Source: Mesobacillus sp. AQ2 | GTDB taxonomy: Bacteria > Bacillota > Bacilli > Bacillales > Cytobacillaceae | NCBI RefSeq assembly: GCF_030122805.1 | Contig: NZ_CP126080.1 | Location: 2,175,001 to 2,239,000 of the forward strand | Length of the DNA stretch: 64,000 bases | Reading direction: 5' to 3' | In this document: piece by piece, positions 24,107 to 32,249 of the stretch | Layout of the letters: each line of letters begins with the position of its first letter | Numbering within the stretch: the stretch's first letter is position 1 | Program-made: the position numbers and the translations under genes | Notes under the pieces: generated by a model | Seen by the model: the letters and a program-made list of their open reading frames with translations, nothing else | Database searches by the model: none | What the model was told of the DNA's origin: nothing

Positions 24107-24248
24107 AACAAAAAGAAATTGACCTACCCTGCATCGCGCAATGTTTTAGTAGGTCAATTCTTATTAATACTAATGGCCGCTGCACTACAAGCAGCTTGCT
24201 GTACATTAAGTTACCGGTTGTGGCCGGTAGCTTTTTTTATATGACCTA
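24107..24248 (-). ncRNA. Candidate orphan antitoxin RNA, copy 2
   Basis: The second copy keeps a minus-strand TATAAT (24255-24260), the antisense terminator hairpin (24113-24127 with 24149-24162) and the T tract, but has no intact toxin beside it. It could give a stand-alone RNA able to pair with the first toxin mRNA in trans. No good -35 was found, so expression is uncertain. Confidence 0.4.
24208..24239 (+). terminator. Plus-strand terminator hairpin, copy 2
   Basis: AGTTACCGG pairs with CCGGTAGCT and is followed by seven T. Confidence 0.7.
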
Positions 24249-24389
24249 TTAGTAATTATAGCTATCTTGTAAGAGCGAACGACATGCTTCACCATCGAAT
24301 CAGATTATAAAGAAGCAGAAATGCTGATATCCACCTCTATCGTAGCATATAAATGAGTACGACTATTCTCCGAATTGCAGGTGAATGAA

Positions 24390-24914
24390 ATGAAACTTCA
24401 ACAAGGTTTTCAGAATTTGTCAAAACGGAATATGGATTTTGAAGAGGTCTTTCAGCATATATTGTCGTTCATCAAAGTGCAGCCAAATGGCAACCACAGA
24501 TTAATCATTGGCACCGACTCTCAAGTACATGGTTCCTCCACCCGTTTCATCACCGGGGTGGTAATACAACGGGAAGGAAAAGGTGTATGGGCATGCTACA
24601 GTTCAGTTGATATAGGAAGAAAAATTGAAGCCTTGCAGGAGAAGATTTCGTTGGAAACAAACTTCACGCAAGAAGTTGCCTGCATGTTCACTCCGCAAAA
24701 ACAAAAACAAATAATCGACCTATTGCTTCCATATGTTAAAAAAGGTGCCAGTTTCAAGATGGTGGGACATTTGGATCTGGGCCTGGGGGCAAAAAATAAA
24801 ACGAGAATATATGTGGATGAAATGATTAAGCGTATCGAATCGGTCGGGCTCGAAGCACAAATAAAGCCTGATTCATTTGTGGCCTCCAGTTATGCGAACA
24901 GATATACGAAATAA
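24390..24914 (+). CDS. ykuK: YkuK-like RNase H-fold protein
   Basis: 174 residues, DUF458/YkuK family, predicted RNase H-like fold. Seen: LIIGTDSQVHGSSTRFITGVVI, where the Asp starts the RNase H-like first strand, and a C-terminal DSFVASSYANRYTK motif that is conserved in the family. Function is not established; members are often linked with competence or stress genes. ATG at 24390 follows AGGTG; an in-frame TTG five codons earlier is less likely. Single gene. Confidence 0.85.
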   Translation: MKLQQGFQNLSKRNMDFEEVFQHILSFIKVQPNGNHRLIIGTDSQVHGSSTRFITGVVIQREGKGVWACYSSVDIGRKIEALQEKISLETNFTQEVACMFTPQKQKQIIDLLLPYVKKGASFKMVGHLDLGLGAKNKTRIYVDEMIKRIESVGLEAQIKPDSFVASSYANRYTK

Positions 24915-24967
24915 GGGGTGTTCACTTTATTATTCAATGATAGAAAAAAATTATGGGGGTTATTTAA

Positions 24968-25468
24968 TTGAAAAAGTATTTAGTAGGTTTTTTGGTTTTA
25001 TTTTTAATTTTTAGTTTAGGTGCTTGTTCATCTGAAAGTTCGAAGGCCTCCAAAGCAGAGGATAAGAGTGAGGAGAAAAGTTCTGATGATAAAGCAAAGT
25101 CAGAAACCAAAGAAAAGGCAGAAGCAGAAGCCAAAGCGAAGGCAGAAGCGGAGGCCAAAGTGAAGGCAGAAGCGGAGGCCAAAGTGAAGGCAGAAGCGGA
25201 GGCCAAAGCGAAGGCAGAAGCGGAGGCCAAAGCGAAGGCAGAAGCAGAAGCAGAAGCTAAAGCAAAGGCAGAAGCAGAAGCAGAAGCCAAAGCGAAGGCA
25301 GAAGCAGAGGCCAAAGCAAAGGCAGAAGCAGCCTCAAGTGGGGGATCAGAGGTCTTTGCCAATTGCACTGAACTAAGAAAAAAATATCCAAATGGTGTGC
25401 CTGCTGATCATCCAGCCTATCAACCTAAAATGGATAGAGATAAAGATAATTTTGCTTGTGAAAGATAA
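24968..25468 (+). CDS. Lipoprotein with long Lys/Ala/Glu repeat and C-terminal Excalibur domain
   Basis: 166 residues. The lipobox LGAC puts the lipidated Cys at 20. Residues about 50-122 are an almost pure Lys-Ala-Glu-Ala repeat, predicted as a long charged helix or spacer. The C-terminal ~38 residues are an Excalibur calcium-binding domain: [20 protein letters not shown] and the closing loop [10 protein letters not shown]. Excalibur domains are commonly joined to surface nucleases and binding proteins. The next gene is a secreted nuclease with a similar acidic loop. TTG start follows GGGGGTT. Confidence 0.85.
   Translation: MKKYLVGFLVLFLIFSLGACSSESSKASKAEDKSEEKSSDDKAKSETKEKAEAEAKAKAEAEAKVKAEAEAKVKAEAEAKAKAEAEAKAKAEAEAEAKAKAEAEAEAKAKAEAEAKAKAEAASSGGSEVFANCTELRKKYPNGVPADHPAYQPKMDRDKDNFACER
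25115..25336 (+). repeat. 24-bp coding repeat (KAKAEAEA) in the lipoprotein
   Basis: In-frame units of the form AAAGCGAAGGCAGAAGCGGAGGCC, with point changes and length variants, make about nine copies. Being a multiple of three, the repeat can change copy number without breaking the frame. Confidence 0.8.
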
Positions 25469-25678
25469 TTAACTATCACTTTAAAATGTCCATGAATAAT
25501 TCGTTCTCAAATAAAAAGATTAGATATTTATTTCCTTGATGTGATTCTTCATACTGAACACTAATGTAATTAAGTTAATCTTGGATTATAATATAATCAA
25601 TAGGTTTATGAAGTTAAGTATGTTTACATTCCAAGAGTTATAGAATGATTATAGGAAACAATTGCAGGAGAGTCCTAA

Positions 25679-26602
25679 ATGAAAAAGAAATTGAACTATT
25701 TAATCTTACTTATAACGATTATCTCTATGGTTGGTTGTACCAATGTAGAAGATGCATCGGATACGGATCGAGAAACAGATCCACAAGAAGTAACCACAGT
25801 TAATACAAATAGTGAAAAAGAAGAAACTAACACTACGGATGTTGATGTGGAGGAAACGCCATCCCAACAAAATAATGAGCTGTTCTCAGGCTACAAACTT
25901 ATTGAAGTTGATGGCGGTGATTTGTCTGGATATCGTGAACCTAATGTCGTCGTTGATATTGGTTATGGGGAACGTGAATATTGGGCATTTACTAATGAAT
26001 ACGGTCAACTAGTGCGTGTCATTGCTGATGAAATCATTCTACAAGATGACCGTAACGAACCTGTATTATCTTCTGGACGATACTATTCTGACGAAGCAAA
26101 GGTTCCAGGTGTTGAAAGTGACGTTTTAGATGAAGGACACATCATTGCTGATTCTCTCGGAGGGGTATCGAATGCTTATAATATTACACCGCAAGATATT
26201 ACTCTCAACCGACATGGTGATCAAGCTTATATGGAAGAGGTGATCCGTAGCGCTGGTGGAGCCACTGATTTTGAAGCAATTATCACATATCCGAATACGG
26301 AAACCCAGATTCCTTCCAGCTATCAGTATACCTATACTTTAATGGGTAACAAGATCATTGATAAATTTGATAATGTGAACCCAGATGAAGTAAACGCATC
26401 ACTTGGTTTAACAGGCAGTGATCCTTCTGATTCAAATAGTTCCAACACAAACGATGATGTTTCTAGTGTTGATACTGACGGTAATGGACAGGTGACGATT
26501 AAAGAAGCCAAAGCAGCAGGTTTCAGTATGCCAATAACGAGTGATCATTGGTTATACCCATATATGCACGATGCTGATAAGGACGGGATGGTAGGAGAGT
26601 AA
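25679..26602 (+). CDS. Secreted DNA/RNA non-specific nuclease lipoprotein with C-terminal Ca-binding loops
   Basis: 307 residues. Lipobox MVGC, lipidated Cys at 20, then a Thr/Glu-rich linker to about 65. The core is an Endonuclease_NS_2-type His-Me nuclease: DEGHIIADSLGG at 151-162, where His154 is the expected base and Asn167 or Asn177 (in SNAYNIT / TLNRHGDQ) the metal ligand. The DRGH of the classic family is DEGH here. The C-terminal ~45 residues carry two acidic loops, DTDGNGQVTIKEAKAAGF and DADKDGMVGE, which look like EF-hand or Excalibur calcium sites. It probably degrades DNA at the cell surface. Confidence 0.85.
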   Translation: MKKKLNYLILLITIISMVGCTNVEDASDTDRETDPQEVTTVNTNSEKEETNTTDVDVEETPSQQNNELFSGYKLIEVDGGDLSGYREPNVVVDIGYGEREYWAFTNEYGQLVRVIADEIILQDDRNEPVLSSGRYYSDEAKVPGVESDVLDEGHIIADSLGGVSNAYNITPQDITLNRHGDQAYMEEVIRSAGGATDFEAIITYPNTETQIPSSYQYTYTLMGNKIIDKFDNVNPDEVNASLGLTGSDPSDSNSSNTNDDVSSVDTDGNGQVTIKEAKAAGFSMPITSDHWLYPYMHDADKDGMVGE

Positions 26603-26703
26603 GCCCCTGGAATTCCGAGCCTGAACATAGGGATATTTTTTAAGTGTTATGTAAATAGTGGCTAAAATAAGAACAAGCGGATAGCAAAGTAAACAAGGAA
26701 ATC

Positions 26704-26731
26704 AACTCGTCAGTCTTGACGAGTTTTTTTA
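26704..26731 (+). terminator. Terminator of the nuclease gene
   Basis: A 9-bp stem (AACTCGTCA with TGACGAGTT) around GTCT, followed by seven T. Confidence 0.85.
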
Positions 26732-26906
26732 TTCACTTCCCACTTAAGATGAATATGAATACATATAAATGCTTCTGAAATCATAAATGGATATATATGT
26801 TAATATTAAGTTGGTAATAGATGTATAGTTGTAGTGAAGTGTAAAAGTGGATGTAAATTAAGAAGTGGAACTTTCTTTTAATGGCTGATGGATTGGAGGG
26901 AAATTT

Positions 26907-27314
26907 ATGAGAAGATATTTGTTTTTTATAGCTTTTGGTATGATCTTTTTGTTGATAGGGGGGTGTGGGGATATAGAGAAAAACTATGTTCCTACAGAAT
27001 CTGACATTGTGCATAGAAATAGTGGTGGACTTGTTAATGAAACTAGATTAAAAGACTTTATTAATAACACAGAAACTGGGCAAAAGGATCATATTCGTGT
27101 AGTTAATTACACTAAAGAAGGAGACCCAATTCTAACTGATTTAAAATATAACGGAGAGCAACTAGAAGTTACAAACGATTCGACTAGAGATGAGTTTGGC
27201 AGTGGTGAGATAAGCACTTTTACTTGCAAGAACATTTCATTTGTAGGAAACAAATATACCATCATGGGATGCGAAGGGTATAAAATACCATATCACTTGG
27301 CAGAGGGTAATTGA
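26907..27314 (+). CDS. DUF4362-family lipoprotein
   Basis: 135 residues. Lipobox IGGC with the Cys at 20, then a short DUF4362 domain: the RLKDFINNTETGQKDHIRVV segment, the GDPILTDLKY motif and a final pair of cysteines (TFTCKNI, MGCEGY), which may form a disulfide outside the cell. Function unknown; such proteins occur as scattered paralogues in Bacillus. ATG follows GGAGGGAA. Confidence 0.78.
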   Translation: MRRYLFFIAFGMIFLLIGGCGDIEKNYVPTESDIVHRNSGGLVNETRLKDFINNTETGQKDHIRVVNYTKEGDPILTDLKYNGEQLEVTNDSTRDEFGSGEISTFTCKNISFVGNKYTIMGCEGYKIPYHLAEGN

Positions 27315-27401
27315 ACAAAGTTAGGTTTTCTATAAGGAATCACAGTTTAAAATTCGAAAACCTCTATTACACCTAAAACTTATGAAATGAGGTAATAATA
27401 G

Positions 27402-27605
27402 TTGAGGATTAATAACCAGATATTTATTGAATGGGCAATTAAGAGGGTTTACGAAGACTTTTCTTTTACAAAGGCAATAGAATCTGGCATAAATTTAGTA
27501 AGCTTAAAAGAAGGTGAGAAGGTCGAAGTACATCAGGTGATAAATGTAGGGGAATTTAATGATGGAAAAATATTTCTGATTATTTTAAATGTTATAAAAG
27601 ATTAA
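27402..27605 (+). CDS. Hypothetical small protein
   Basis: 67 residues from a TTG start with GAGGTAAT 8 bases upstream. No signal peptide; a central basic/acidic stretch and a hydrophobic C-terminal strand (GKIFLIILNVIKD). Not recognised. It is followed by a terminator, which supports its being a real transcript end. Nothing in its neighbours suggests a role. Confidence 0.45.
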   Translation: MRINNQIFIEWAIKRVYEDFSFTKAIESGINLVSLKEGEKVEVHQVINVGEFNDGKIFLIILNVIKD

Positions 27606-27656
27606 TGGAAAAAGCTTGGCAATATCCATGTTAAGTTTACTTATAAAAAAAGTATT

Positions 27657-27686
27657 AAAGGAAGCAGAAAATTGCGCTTCCTTTTT
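27657..27686 (+). terminator. Terminator
   Basis: AAAGGAAGC pairs with GCTTCCTTT around AGAAAATTGC, followed by T residues; it may serve both flanking genes. Confidence 0.8.
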
Positions 27687-27722
27687 CGAAATTATTCCCA
27701 ATAATAAGTTGTATAAGAATTA

Positions 27723-28343
27723 CTAATATGCGATTCCTACCCGCGAATTTTTATACTCATTTGTACTTATTTGCTTATAAGCAAATTCTGCTGTATCCTG
27801 TACAGATATTTCAGTTCCACCCTCTGGCAAAAAGTCTTTGCTTATTCGATATTTGCCTAGCCGTTCTCCATTTGGCAAGTAAGTAGGGCAGACAATAGTC
27901 CATTCGAGCTTAGATAGTTTGAGCAGATCGTAAACTTTATGATGTTCTTCGGCAGCACGAGTTGACTTCCGCTTTGATTCAGTTGATTGATAACGGAGAA
28001 TTGCTGGGGTAATTCTGCTTTGCAGAATACCTGCAGTTCCTACCGTTATTATTCGATTAATACCTTCGTTTTCCATTGCTTCAATAATTAATGGCATACT
28101 TTCTGATAAAGTGGATGTGCTATCAGTATCTAACGCACTGATTACCACATCAATCCCTTGCATTGCCTGTACTATATCTTCTTTATTTAAAACATTCCCT
28201 TGAATAATAGTTAAATTTCCATTATTTATTTTGATTTTCTCTGGAGTGCGGACTAATACAGTAACATGATGTCTGTCGTGAAGAGCAAAAGAAACTATCT
28301 GACTTCCAACTCGTCCAGTTGCACCTAAAACTAAAATATTCAT
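27723..28343 (-). CDS. NAD(P)-binding NmrA-like SDR protein
   Basis: 206 residues of the atypical SDR / NAD(P)H-binding family. GATGRVG at residues 7-13 is the nucleotide-binding motif; further family features are VVISALD, RIITVGTAG and WTIVCPTYL. No YxxxK catalytic pair is visible at the expected place, so it may sense or bind NAD(P)H rather than catalyse. Resembles YwnB-like proteins of B. subtilis. Single gene, ends at the terminator beside the plus-strand gene. Confidence 0.82.
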   Translation of the reverse strand: MNILVLGATGRVGSQIVSFALHDRHHVTVLVRTPEKIKINNGNLTIIQGNVLNKEDIVQAMQGIDVVISALDTDSTSTLSESMPLIIEAMENEGINRIITVGTAGILQSRITPAILRYQSTESKRKSTRAAEEHHKVYDLLKLSKLEWTIVCPTYLPNGERLGKYRISKDFLPEGGTEISVQDTAEFAYKQISTNEYKNSRVGIAY

Positions 28344-28456
28344 ACGTTGAGCTCCTTTATGTAAGTACTAATATTTTACTATAAAAGCCATTTTATTGTT
28401 TGATTAAAACGGGTGAGTAAATTTAATTTAAGTTGTAAATAAGGGGGAGTAAACCG

Positions 28457-28990
28457 ATGTATAAGAAATTAAATTTAGATGGCCTGATATTTCCTGAACG
28501 AGATGATAATATCCCTTTAGTAATAATGATGTGTGGCGTTGCAGGTTCCGGTAAAACTACATTAGCCCAGCAATTAGAAAAACAAGGATTTGTACGTCTT
28601 TCAATCGATGAAGAAATATGGGCTACTAATGGTCGTCACGGCATTGATTACCCAGTTGAAAATTATGAGAAATACAAGGAAATTGCAGAAAGAAAATTGA
28701 GGAATCAATTAGTAGAGTTAGTTCAGGATAAACGACAGGTGGTAATTGACTTTAGTTTCTGGCAACGTTCAAGAAGGAACCAATATAAACAGATTATTGA
28801 AGAGGCTGGCGGTGAATGGAAACTTTTCTATTTGAAAGTCCATCCAAAGGATTTGCGTGAACGACTTAAGTTACGAAGCCAACGTTTTGATGCAAATGCT
28901 GCCTTTATTATCACAGAACAGATATTAACTGACTACCTTAGTGGTTTTGAAGTACCAGTAGGTGAAGGAGAAATTGTAATTGAAAATTGA
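28457..28990 (+). CDS. P-loop kinase-like ATPase (AAA_33 / zeta-type fold)
   Basis: 177 residues. Walker A GVAGSGKTT near residue 28-36, then RLSIDEEIWATNG and QVVIDFSFW (the Walker B-like region), and a RERLKLRSQRFD lid segment. These features fit the AAA_33 group of small-molecule or antibiotic kinases and zeta-toxin-like enzymes. No partner antitoxin is adjacent, so a phosphotransferase or resistance-type role is more likely than a toxin. Substrate unknown. ATG follows AAGGGGGAG. Confidence 0.75.
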   Translation: MYKKLNLDGLIFPERDDNIPLVIMMCGVAGSGKTTLAQQLEKQGFVRLSIDEEIWATNGRHGIDYPVENYEKYKEIAERKLRNQLVELVQDKRQVVIDFSFWQRSRRNQYKQIIEEAGGEWKLFYLKVHPKDLRERLKLRSQRFDANAAFIITEQILTDYLSGFEVPVGEGEIVIEN

Positions 28991-29158
28991 GGTTTGCCTT
29001 ATAATAAAACTTCTTTACACTTAGCTCCCGCTAAAAAGGGTAGATGCGACTATTCTTATTGAATAATCGCATCATTATAAAATGATTTGGTTTTACAAGT
29101 TTTATTGCTTCAAAAACTTACGAGGATGGTTGGACTGACCTCTTTTTTATGGAGGTTC

Positions 29159-30715
29159 CTATTTTAGTTCAGGTGCCTTTCGATGGTTGGTTCCTTCTTG
29201 ATAAGCGTAGGCTAGTTTAATCAATGTTGGTTCGTCAAATTCTTTTCCCAGCAGCTCGAGCCCGACCGGAAGGCCGTTGTCACTTAAGCCGGCAGGAACC
29301 GAGATTGCGGGGAATCCTGAATAAGGACTTAAGCGATTTGCATTCCCTGCACCCTGGCTTTTGCCTATCTGTGCCGGTAGAGCACTCGAAGTCGGATAGA
29401 GCAGTGCATCAAGCTCATGTTCATTAAACGTTGCCATTAAGCTTTCCCTTGCCATTTTAGGACGATTTGTAATAATGTCTTGATATTCCTGATCATTTTC
29501 TAATGATTCTCTTTCATTACGGGATTTCAAGCCACTTTCCAGACTTGGATGGAACTTCCCGCTTTCGATAATATCTGATAACGTTCTTACAGGTGCATCC
29601 GGTCCAAGGGCAGCCAAATAGTCATTTAACTGAAATTTAAATTCGTATCCGCTTAAGCTTGGATAAGAAAGAATTGAACTAAGATTGGGGACTGTTACCT
29701 CGAACACTTCTGCTCCAAGTACTTCCATGTCCGCAATCGCTTGATCCATTACTTTATTGACTTGAGGATCTTTCCCATACAGGTCGCGAATAACGCCTAT
29801 CCGAGCTTTCTTTAATCCATTTTTCTTAAGGTAATGAGTATAGGTTTTGGGAACGTTTCCGTTACTGGCCTCTGTAACAGGATCTGCTGGATCATAGCCA
29901 GCAATGGCATCGAGCACGATAGCCACATCTTCAACGGTACGACCCATCGGTCCGCCGACATCCTGGGATAGTGCAAGCGGAATGATTCCATCCCGGCTTG
30001 CAAGTCCCATAGTAGGACGCAGTCCGACAAGGTTATTAAAGGACGAAGGTATTCGGATGGACCCGCCAGTGTCTGTCCCTAATCCGACAGTGGCAAAGTT
30101 GGAAGCAACCGCGGCTGCCGTACCACCGCTTGATCCTCCTGGGTATCTTGTTAAATCATATGGATTATAGGTTTGTCCGCCAAGGGAACTGATGGTTTGG
30201 AATCCGAAAGCAAATTCATGCAGATTCGCTTTGCCTAAGATGATTGCACCTTCATCTCTTAATCTTTTAGTTTGATATGCATCATTTAGAGGGACGGAGC
30301 CTTCAAGTGACAGGGATCCTGCAGTAGTTTGCATATCGTATGTATCATAGTTATCTTTTAATATAACCGGAATTCCATGCAAGGCTCCGCGAACTTTTCC
30401 CGCTTTTCTCTCTTTATCTAGTTGTTTCGCTTCTTCTAATACATTTTCGTCAAGCGTAATGATTGAGTTAATGCTGTCATCATAATCCTCTATCCGATTG
30501 AGATAGAATTGAACCAATTCCTCCGAGGTTAACCTCCCGCTCTGCATAGCATGCTGCAATTCAAATATTGTTGCTTCCTCAATCTCAATGGATAAAACTC
30601 TTTCAGCGGCGGGGCTTCCTGAATTAGCAACAGCATCTATTGGGGCTGCGTACGCCCCCAAAGCCATTACTAGAGCAATAAAGAAAACTATAAATTTGTT
30701 ATACCAATTTTTCAT
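29159..30715 (-). CDS. Secreted amidase-signature enzyme
   Basis: 518 residues of the amidase signature family. The Ser-cisSer-Lys triad is visible: Lys in PVILKDNYDT (about residue 120), the GGSSGG loop, and the nucleophile Ser in GLGTDTGGSIRIPSSF. An N-terminal hydrophobic segment followed by AYAAPIDAVAN looks like a signal peptide cleaved near residue 24-30, so the enzyme is probably outside the membrane. Substrates may be amides of unknown kind; GatA is excluded by the signal peptide and by the absence of gatB/gatC nearby. Confidence 0.85.
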   Translation of the reverse strand: MKNWYNKFIVFFIALVMALGAYAAPIDAVANSGSPAAERVLSIEIEEATIFELQHAMQSGRLTSEELVQFYLNRIEDYDDSINSIITLDENVLEEAKQLDKERKAGKVRGALHGIPVILKDNYDTYDMQTTAGSLSLEGSVPLNDAYQTKRLRDEGAIILGKANLHEFAFGFQTISSLGGQTYNPYDLTRYPGGSSGGTAAAVASNFATVGLGTDTGGSIRIPSSFNNLVGLRPTMGLASRDGIIPLALSQDVGGPMGRTVEDVAIVLDAIAGYDPADPVTEASNGNVPKTYTHYLKKNGLKKARIGVIRDLYGKDPQVNKVMDQAIADMEVLGAEVFEVTVPNLSSILSYPSLSGYEFKFQLNDYLAALGPDAPVRTLSDIIESGKFHPSLESGLKSRNERESLENDQEYQDIITNRPKMARESLMATFNEHELDALLYPTSSALPAQIGKSQGAGNANRLSPYSGFPAISVPAGLSDNGLPVGLELLGKEFDEPTLIKLAYAYQEGTNHRKAPELK

Positions 30716-31363
30716 ACGGGACCCCTTTCATTTTCGGAATAATTAGAATATATCAATCTATATTTATACTGTATATAAGAGGAAGGTAATGAAATAACTG
30801 GTTATATAGGGAATATTGGCCATTAGGAAGGATTCATTTTATTCTACTTGAACAGGCAAGTTACGATGCCAAGTGCCTCAATAAGAAGTTTGAGAATTAT
30901 CTTAAGCCTACCTTCAAGGGGGACTGAATAAAATGATAAAGGGATGTTTAGGAAGTTAACTTAAAGCATGAAAAAATAAAATGTACCCTTTAGAGTAGAT
31001 AGCTAAAAGTTTTCCCATATAGAGTACTTTATTTGTCGTGATGAAGGAATGAAAGCTGGATTAGCCGAATAAGTCATAGTTATCAATGTGTATTTTCAAA
31101 ATAAAAGAAGGGAGACAAAATTGTTTAGTTAAATGGGAGACAATCTTATTTTATGCGAAAGAATGACACTTTGTACTGAAGTTATTGCCTCCGGAAATTT
31201 CGAATTATCCTGCCATGTTGGAGAGAAGTAGAACTAGGTCAGTAAGTAGTGTGAAATATTGTAGGAACCAATTAATTTTTAGGACCATTAATTTATACCA
31301 TAATCATTTTTTTTCCTGCTTTAAGTTTTAAAGATTACATTAAACAGTAAGGAGATTGATAGT
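30716..31363. other. Long intergenic region, possible gene remnant
   Basis: About 650 bases with no intact gene. A plus-strand frame of about 45 codons ends at 30927 with protein-like LLEQASYDAKCLNKKFENYL but has no start. GGGAGACAA occurs twice (about 31110 and 31135). Nothing else recognised. Confidence 0.3.
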
Positions 31364-31861
31364 ATGAAAGGTGTAACCAACATATTTTTAGAACAACTCG
31401 ACATGCATTTCCACGAGAACGAATGGTTTGCATCAATAGATCAGGCGCTTCATGGAGTCGTCGCAGCTGAAGCAGCATGGACAAGTTCGGGAATTAGCAA
31501 TTCGATTTGGCAGATTGTTAACCACTTGATATTTTGGAATGAAGACGTAATCCATCGAATTAATGGTACAGAGAATCCACAAAAGGCAGAAGAAAATGAA
31601 ACAACCTTTGGAAATCCAGGGAATCCAGAAGACGAAATTGAATGGGCTAGGACAGTGCAGCGCCTTAATGAAGTTATGAATGAATTAAAAACGGTCATTG
31701 CGGACCTGGACGATGAAAAGTTAAAAGCTCCTTATGCAGCTGACAGATACTCCATTGAGCGTTTACTTAGCAATATCATGATGCACGATACGTATCATCT
31801 CGGCCAAATTGTTCTGTTGCGAAAGTTGCAATCCTCTTGGGGTGGCGTTGATTGGTCCTAA
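31364..31861 (+). CDS. DinB-family protein
   Basis: 165 residues with the four-helix DinB/YfiT fold. The three metal-ligand histidines are in the expected places: the IVNHLIFWNED motif and the MMHDTYHLGQI motif. DinB proteins bind a divalent metal and often serve as bacillithiol-dependent transferases in Firmicutes. Single gene with good ribosome binding site (AAGGAG). Confidence 0.85.
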   Translation: MKGVTNIFLEQLDMHFHENEWFASIDQALHGVVAAEAAWTSSGISNSIWQIVNHLIFWNEDVIHRINGTENPQKAEENETTFGNPGNPEDEIEWARTVQRLNEVMNELKTVIADLDDEKLKAPYAADRYSIERLLSNIMMHDTYHLGQIVLLRKLQSSWGGVDWS

Positions 31862-32043
31862 AGAGCCATAATCAATGCCTGTTATTCATCCTAGGACGTA
31901 GAAGTAGTGTTGACGTTGCTTAGCCATTTTCATTTTATATGGTAAAACGGTCAAGAGGTCGGAGGGATATTAGGAGCAATTTATATTTCCGCTTTTTGTT
32001 ATTTGGTGCAAATTGAATATCAAAGGAAAAATTAAAATCGAAA

Positions 32044-32075
32044 TTGGAGCTGTCGTTTAGACAGCTTTTTTTAAC
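32044..32075 (+). terminator. Terminator
   Basis: AGCTGTC pairs with GACAGCT around GTTTA, followed by seven T. It is some 180 bases after the DinB gene. Confidence 0.8.
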
Positions 32076-32128
32076 CTAAGAAGAAATCGATTAAGTAGTA
32101 AACTGATGAAAATAAAAAACTTAAATAC

Positions 32129-32170
32129 TAAAACCATGCCAAAAGGTAAAACTATGGCATGGTTTTATTA
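32129..32170 (+). terminator. Second terminator-like hairpin
   Basis: AAAACCATGCCA pairs with TGGCATGGTTTT, followed by TATTAA; a weaker T run than the one before. Confidence 0.55.
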
Positions 32171-32213
32171 ATGTTGGAAATTAAACGCATTTACAAAAAT
32201 AAATTCATGTGAT

Positions 32214-32239
32214 ACTATTCAACCAATCAGTTGAATAGT
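32214..32239. promoter_or_regulatory. Putative ArsR-type operator
   Basis: ACTATTCAAC and GTTGAATAGT form a perfect 10-bp inverted repeat with a 6-base spacer, the typical geometry of ArsR/SmtB operators. It lies 11-36 bases before the regulator gene and overlaps the expected promoter, suggesting autorepression. Confidence 0.7.
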
Positions 32240-32249
32240 CGAATGGATT

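Larger units (their letters stand above)
24065..24260. repeat. Degenerate second copy of the toxin locus 3' half
   Basis: From about 24091 to 24240 the sequence aligns with 23848-23993 over the end of the toxin gene, both hairpins and the T run. The toxin coding part is reduced to remnants (ATGATTA, then ATTAAGTATTCTGCA) and cannot make the peptide. Both hairpins are kept with paired base changes: TGACC/…TCAT becomes TTGACC/…TCAA, and TTCCGG/CCGGAA becomes TACCGG/CCGGTA. Confidence 0.8.

Noticed and set aside
24964..25368. Long alanine/serine-rich minus-strand frame
   Set aside because: Mirror image of the Lys-Ala-Glu repeat on the plus strand; no start signal.
28457..28990. Zeta-type toxin
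   Set aside because: P-loop fold is compatible, but there is no antitoxin gene nearby and no zeta-specific motif is evident.
29042..29075. Terminator after the P-loop kinase gene
   Set aside because: A 13-bp stem is present but there is no T run.
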